Positions 34,053 through 37,748 of a DNA stretch of 37,748 nucleotides are shown here, piece by piece (the stretch's first letter is position 1; every line of letters begins with the position of its first letter). The position numbers were made by a program, and so were the translations under genes. The notes under the pieces were generated by a model, which saw nothing but the letters and a program-made list of their open reading frames with translations, was not told the origin of the DNA and ran no database searches. Location: positions 1 to 37,748 of the forward strand of contig JAFXQI010000003.1 in NCBI GenBank assembly GCA_017527155.1, in the 5' to 3' direction. This DNA comes from Kiritimatiellia bacterium (lineage in GTDB: Bacteria; Verrucomicrobiota; Kiritimatiellia; CAIQIC01; Lenti-01).

Positions 34053-34934
34053 ATGAAATGCCGAATCCACGATGTCGTCCGCCGCCACCTCCGCATTCCC
34101 GTGCTGCTGTCCGCAGCCGCGCTCGGTCTTGGCCCGGCGGTGGGAGCGCAGGGGGCAAGGGAGACGGTGGACGGCATCTCTTGGGTGTACGAGACGGACG
34201 GCGGCACGGCCGTCCTCTCCGCCAGCACGGTGCCCCGCACAACGGAAGGCCGGGTCGTGGTCCCGGAGAAGCTCGGCGGCGTGCGCGTCGCGGGCATCGG
34301 CGATTACGCGTTCCACGACTGCTCGCGGATGACGGAAGTCGTCCTGCCGGCGGGAATCGAACGCATCGGGGAGCACGCGTTCCAGGATTGCACGGCGCTG
34401 GTCCGCGCGGAGTTGCCCGAAAGCCTCGTCCACATCGGATACTACGCGTTCGCCGGATGCATCTCGCTGGAGTCGGCCGAGCTGCCCCGCAAGCTCCGGG
34501 AGCTCGGGAACTGCGTGTTCCACGGGTGCACGGCCTTGCGGAGCGTCGGATGGTCTCCCGCGCTGGAGACGGTCGGCGCCAGCGCCTTCTCGCACTGCGT
34601 GGCGCTGGGGGAGGTCCGGTTGCCGCCGCGGGTCGTGCGGGTGGGGGACTTTGCGTTCGCCGCGTGCACCCTGCTCCGCGGAGTGGAGCTGCCGGACGCG
34701 GTGAAGTCCATCGGCGAAGCCGCCTTCTGCGACTGCCCGTCGCTCGAAACGCTGGCGTTGCCGGCGGGCGTGCGGGAGGTCGGCCTGGATGCGTTCGCCC
34801 GGAGCGGGCTGCGGCGGCTGGTCCTGCGCGGCGGGAAGGGCGCGGTCATCCCGCGGGGGGCGGTGCCGGAGGGCTGCGAATGGGTGGACGGAGAGGGGAA
34901 GGCGCTGGAACCGTACGGAGGGGGCGCGCCGTAG
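34053..34934 (+). CDS. Exported leucine-rich-repeat protein, BspA type
   Basis: The product has 293 residues. The N-terminal region has a basic start and a hydrophobic stretch (IPVLLSAAALGLGPAVGAQG) that fits a signal peptide. From about residue 75 to 265 there are eight or so repeats of about 23 residues with the LRR_5 (BspA) pattern, for example IGDYAFHDCSRMTEVVLPAG and IGEHAFQDCTALVRAELPES. Such proteins are surface or secreted binding proteins in gut bacteria; the partner is unknown. It stands alone. Confidence 0.85.
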   Translation: MKCRIHDVVRRHLRIPVLLSAAALGLGPAVGAQGARETVDGISWVYETDGGTAVLSASTVPRTTEGRVVVPEKLGGVRVAGIGDYAFHDCSRMTEVVLPAGIERIGEHAFQDCTALVRAELPESLVHIGYYAFAGCISLESAELPRKLRELGNCVFHGCTALRSVGWSPALETVGASAFSHCVALGEVRLPPRVVRVGDFAFAACTLLRGVELPDAVKSIGEAAFCDCPSLETLALPAGVREVGLDAFARSGLRRLVLRGGKGAVIPRGAVPEGCEWVDGEGKALEPYGGGAP

Positions 34935-34967
34935 CGGAGGGGGAAAGGGAGAAAAAGGCGGGGGACT

Positions 34968-35030
34968 GTTCATGCACGGGATGATGGGTTCCGGGACGGG
35001 GAATACCGGCCGTTTTCCCGTATTCCCAAA
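34968..35030 (-). repeat. CATGAA-terminated dispersed element, copy F (diverged)
   Basis: On the minus strand it begins GGGAATACGGGAAAAC, has GGTATTCCCCGTCCCGG and ends CCGTGCATGAACA (ATG at 34973). It lies between the LRR gene and HMG-CoA synthase. It shares the layout and the terminal CATGAA more than the exact sequence. Confidence 0.45.
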
Positions 35031-35099
35031 ACGGGACGGGACGGCCGCCGGACGAATGCGGGATTGACAGGGAAGGGCGGGGCGTGGAAGCTCGGGGGC

Positions 35100-36269
35100 A
35101 TGGACATCGGCATCGATCTCATCTCTTTCCACACCCCTTCGTACTACCTGGACCTGCGGGTCCTGGCGGAGCGCCGCGGCGTCGACCCGGACAAGTTCGT
35201 CATCGGCGTCGGCCAGGAACGCATGGCCATCCCGCCGCCGGACCAGGACATCGTGACGCTCGCCGCCAACGCGGCCCTCCCCGTCGTGGAGAAGGCCGGC
35301 CGCGACGGCATCGGCCTGCTGCTGTTCGCGACGGAAAGCGGCATCGACCAGTCGAAGGCCGCGGCGCTCTTCTGCCACGGCCTGCTGGGGCTGCCGCCGG
35401 AGTGCCGGTGCGTGGAGCTGAAGGAAGCCTGCTACGGCGGGACCGCCGCGCTGCGCCTGGCGGCGGCGATGGTGGCGGCGAATCCGTCCATGAAGGCGCT
35501 GGTGCTGGCGGCGGACATCGCCCGCTACGACCTGGGCAGCTCCGGCGAGCCGACGCAGGGCGCGGGCGCGGTCGCGATGCTCGTGACGGCCAATCCGCGC
35601 GTGATGGCGCTCGACCCGGAAACCGGGGTCCACGCGGAAGACATCATGGACTTCTGGCGGCCGAACTACCGCGCGGAGGCGTTCGTGGACGGCAAGTACT
35701 CGACGCGCATGTACCTGACGACGCTGATCCCCGCCTGGAAGGCCTATGCCGCGGCGTCCGGCCGCACGCTCGCCGACCACGCGCACCTGGCGTTCCACAT
35801 GCCGTTCACGAAGATCGCGTGGAAATCGCTCTCCCGCCTGTGCCGTGCCGAAGGCGTGCCCGAGCCGTCCGCCGGGGAGGCCGCGCGCCTGCTGGGGCCG
35901 GCGACGGTCTGGAACCGCATCACCGGCAACACCTACAGCGCGTGCGTCCACGAGGGCCTCTGCTCGCTGCTGGACAACGCGCCGGAGCCGCTGGACGGCC
36001 GGCGGATCGGGTTCTTCTCCTACGGGTCGGGCTGCATGGCGGAGTTTTATTCGGGGGTGGTCCGGCCGGGCTACCGCGGACACGTCTTCACGGACCTCCA
36101 CCGCGCGATGCTCGAAAACCGCACCGAGCTGACCTACCGCCAGTACGAGGACATCTTCAACTACGGCGTCCCGCAGGACGGCGGCGACCACGTCTTCGCC
36201 CCCTACCGCGGCGGCCCCTTCCGCCTCGCCGGCATCAACGGACACAAGCGCCGCTACGAACCGCGCTGA
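35100..36269 (+). CDS. mvaS: Hydroxymethylglutaryl-CoA synthase
   Basis: The product has 389 residues, the size of bacterial HMG-CoA synthases, with the catalytic residues at the classical numbers: E79 (FATESGIDQSK), C111 (LKEACYGGTAAL) and H233 (LAFHMPFTKIAWK). It condenses acetyl-CoA with acetoacetyl-CoA, the first committed step of the mevalonate route to isoprenoids. NTYSACVHEGLCSLL and GFFSYGSGCMAEFYSG in the C-terminal part also fit. The start at 35100 gives the canonical MDIGIDLISFH. No other mevalonate gene is in the window. Isoprenoid supply would feed undecaprenyl phosphate for MraY, a link at the pathway level only. Confidence 0.94.
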   Translation: MDIGIDLISFHTPSYYLDLRVLAERRGVDPDKFVIGVGQERMAIPPPDQDIVTLAANAALPVVEKAGRDGIGLLLFATESGIDQSKAAALFCHGLLGLPPECRCVELKEACYGGTAALRLAAAMVAANPSMKALVLAADIARYDLGSSGEPTQGAGAVAMLVTANPRVMALDPETGVHAEDIMDFWRPNYRAEAFVDGKYSTRMYLTTLIPAWKAYAAASGRTLADHAHLAFHMPFTKIAWKSLSRLCRAEGVPEPSAGEAARLLGPATVWNRITGNTYSACVHEGLCSLLDNAPEPLDGRRIGFFSYGSGCMAEFYSGVVRPGYRGHVFTDLHRAMLENRTELTYRQYEDIFNYGVPQDGGDHVFAPYRGGPFRLAGINGHKRRYEPR

Positions 36270-36481
36270 CCCCATGGCCGACTTCCGGGAATGGAACGGC
36301 CGCCGGCCTTCCGTACCGAGCGCAATCTCCGCATCCATGCCGCCGCGGGGGCTCCCTCGCCGTCGGAGCCCTCGTGTATCTCCCGAAGCTCCTCGCCCGC
36401 TTCTGAGGCGGGGCTCCGCGTCACATCCGCCTTCCCGGCACCGACCGCGCCGGGCTCTGGAGACCCTTCTCTTTCCCGTCC

Positions 36482-37468
36482 CTACCGCCGCCGGTTCCGC
36501 CGCGCCTCCAGCGGCGCATTCAGCCAGTCGCGGATGTCCGATTGCAGTTTCCGCGTCTCCGCATCCGGATTCCGCTCCCCCAGCACCCGCCGCAACGCCT
36601 CCCAGAACGCCCTCTCCCGCTCCTCCCCCGACCCCACGCTCACCCCCGCCCCGACCACTCGCGATATCAAGGGATTCTCCCGCTTTTCCTGCCGTTTCCG
36701 CCGCCTCCCCCGCCCCGGTTTCGGCGGTTGGATCCGCCGGATCGTCACCATCCGCATGATGCCCAGCTTCGATTCCACCGCCCGCACCAGCCGCGTCACC
36801 TTCGGGTTCTCCGCCAGCAGCGCATCCAGCTTCGCTTTGGCCTTCGCGACCGCCTTCCGCTCGTCCGGCGGCAGCACGGCGAGGCCCTCCGCCCCCTCCT
36901 CGCTGTCCGGGAGCAGCCACTCCAGCGGAATCCGCGCATCCAGACCCACCAGCTGCCGGAGACGGGTCGCCAGCTTCTTGTAATGCATGGCCGTCGGGTA
37001 CTTGACCGACGGCACGTTCTTCTTCATCCACCCCTTCAGGCCGGGTTGCCGCGCGCAGATGCGCTTCGATCCGTTCCGGGCCTTCTTGAACACGAACCGC
37101 GAATCCAGCGTCGGCTCCAAGTCCGCCAGGCGCGACCCGATGCGCAGGCGGCCGCACAACGTCCGCGGATCGATCTCCCACACGTCTTCGATTTCCTCCG
37201 GCTCGGGCACGCCGCGCAGGGAGACGGCCTCGCGCGGCTCCGGCGGCACCGTGATTTCCGGCGGGGCGACATGCCGGCGCAGGCGGGCGAGGAGTTTCCG
37301 GCCGCCGTAGAAGGCGAGATGGAGGGCGACGGCGCCGGTGAAGGCGACCAGACCGAGCGGCAGGAGCAGCTGGTCCTCCCGCCGGACGTAGCGGCGGTCG
37401 AGGCAGGGCATGAAGAGTTCGCGGAGGTCTTTGAGATAGCCGGGCGGGAAGATGGGGTCTTGGTTCAT
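36482..37468 (-). CDS. Membrane-anchored protein of unknown function
   Basis: The product has 328 residues from the ATG at 37468; codons above it belong to a dispersed repeat. After a short N-terminal segment (MNQDPIFPPGYLKDLRELFM) there is one hydrophobic helix (LLLPLGLVAFTGAVALHLAF, about 34-53). Then come a PEPREAVSLRGVPEPEEIED linker and a basic domain with YPTAMHYKKLATRLRQLVGL and RIPLEWLLPDSEEG (about 155-190). The C-terminal third is Lys/Arg-rich (PKPGRGRRRKRQEKRENP). No family was recognised. The basic regions could bind nucleic acid or lipid. Part of the C-terminal coding sequence (near 36655-36690, opposite strand) resembles the start of the CATGAA-type element. Confidence 0.6.
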   Translation of the reverse strand: MNQDPIFPPGYLKDLRELFMPCLDRRYVRREDQLLLPLGLVAFTGAVALHLAFYGGRKLLARLRRHVAPPEITVPPEPREAVSLRGVPEPEEIEDVWEIDPRTLCGRLRIGSRLADLEPTLDSRFVFKKARNGSKRICARQPGLKGWMKKNVPSVKYPTAMHYKKLATRLRQLVGLDARIPLEWLLPDSEEGAEGLAVLPPDERKAVAKAKAKLDALLAENPKVTRLVRAVESKLGIMRMVTIRRIQPPKPGRGRRRKRQEKRENPLISRVVGAGVSVGSGEERERAFWEALRRVLGERNPDAETRKLQSDIRDWLNAPLEARRNRRR

Positions 37469-37528
37469 GGGGGCGAGGATGGAGGAAAGATGGAGGGAAT
37501 GCAAGGATTTTCCTTGATATCGCGAGTC
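37466..37528 (-). repeat. CATGAA-terminated dispersed element, copy D
   Basis: On the minus strand it begins CTCGCGATATCAAGGAAAAT and ends CTCGCCCCCATGAA. Here alone the ATG is the start codon of a long gene (36482-37468), so the element forms that gene's leader. Confidence 0.75.
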
Positions 37529-37562
37529 GGGTCCGCCGGTCCATCGCGACCGCGTTCCGGGG

Positions 37563-37590
37563 GCGACTTGCAAGCGAAATCGGACACTGG
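37563..37590. repeat. Probable terminal inverted repeat of an IS30-family element
   Basis: On the minus strand GTGTCCGATTTCGCTTGCAA follows the transposase stop by about six bases. The position and the TGTCCGATTTCGC-type sequence fit an IS30-family end. The other end lies outside the window, so it cannot be confirmed as inverted. Confidence 0.5.
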
Positions 37591-37594
37591 GGAG

Positions 37595-37748
37595 TCATGC
37601 AGCGGCAAGGTAGGTTTCATGGGCGGTGCGGCCTTGGAGAAGGCGACGGTGGATGGAGTTGATGGCGTCTTCCAGCTCCGCGATGCGTAGCCGGGAGACC
37701 TTCGAGAAATCGGTGCCCTTGGAGTACCAGCGACGGACGAGGCGGTTG
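37595..37748 (-). mobile_element. IS30-family transposase, C-terminal fragment
   Basis: The minus-strand frame open from the right edge encodes NRLVRRWYSKGTDFSKVSRL, then RIAELEDAINSIHRRLLQGR and TAHETYLAAA before a TGA at 37595-37597. This is the conserved end of IS30 transposases (N-x-L-x-R-x-x-x-x-K-G-T-D, then N-x-x-x-R-x-x-L). The catalytic DDE residues apart from this region lie beyond the window. It is interrupted only by the window edge as far as can be seen. Confidence 0.8.

Noticed and set aside
36270-36481. Short gene or frameshifted remnant between HMG-CoA synthase and the unknown gene (frames ending in GALVYLPKLLARF)
   Set aside because: Two short pieces in different frames look faintly protein-like, but there is no start, ribosome binding site or family match; too short to support.
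33672-37598. A minus-strand open frame of about 1,300 codons
   Set aside because: It runs antisense through DnaJ, the LRR protein and HMG-CoA synthase, all of which have clear family motifs on the plus strand; high GC keeps stop codons rare.

Overview
The window is GC-rich bacterial DNA, probably a metagenome contig from the PVC superphylum and most likely a gut-type Kiritimatiellota or Lentisphaerota relative. The placement is an inference from three things: a Minf_1886-type protein (TIGR04138, a Planctomycetes/Verrucomicrobia-restricted family), an MBG plus InlB-B-repeat surface protein paired with a Fibrobacter-major-domain protein, and long intergenic spaces packed with short dispersed repeats. 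No rRNA, tRNA or CRISPR array was seen.

Layout, left to right. 1-4.6 kb: a clipped reading frame at the edge, then two genes for exported surface proteins. 4.6-8.9 kb: two long repeat-filled spacers around a probable type III secretion effector and its CesT-like chaperone; the chaperone frame is broken by one missing base. 8.9-12.8 kb: Minf_1886 protein, a tiny membrane protein and acetate kinase (ackA) in one operon, then rpsU, a HIT protein and an iron-type alcohol dehydrogenase. 13.0-17.6 kb: a VapBC pair, a YgeW-type carbamoyltransferase with a lysine/alanine/proline tail, a YfgM-like TPR protein and adenylosuccinate lyase (purB). 17.6-25 kb: a self-contained block of zinc-ribbon membrane proteins, a putative lipoprotein and an unrecognised 1,080-residue membrane protein, ending in a second, partial, 98% identical copy of the purB 3' end exactly 7,400 bp downstream of the first. 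25.3-32.7 kb: a sodium/solute symporter, then peptidoglycan precursor genes on the minus strand (an unknown membrane protein, murF, mraY, murD) interrupted by an AT-rich DUF6794 gene flanked by about 148-bp direct repeats. 33-37.7 kb: a DnaJ-like co-chaperone, a BspA-type leucine-rich-repeat protein, HMG-CoA synthase, an unknown membrane-anchored protein and the end of an IS30-family transposase.

The most noteworthy content is (i) the zinc-ribbon locus between the two purB copies, a candidate undescribed membrane system; (ii) the effector/chaperone pair; (iii) three directional arrays of a 19-base palindrome, each just beyond the 3' end of a minus-strand gene; (iv) a dispersed element of about 60 bp that ends in CATGAA; and (v) repeat-bounded insertion of a foreign-looking gene in the cell-wall cluster. 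Functional assignments rest on recognising protein families by eye; no database search was run.
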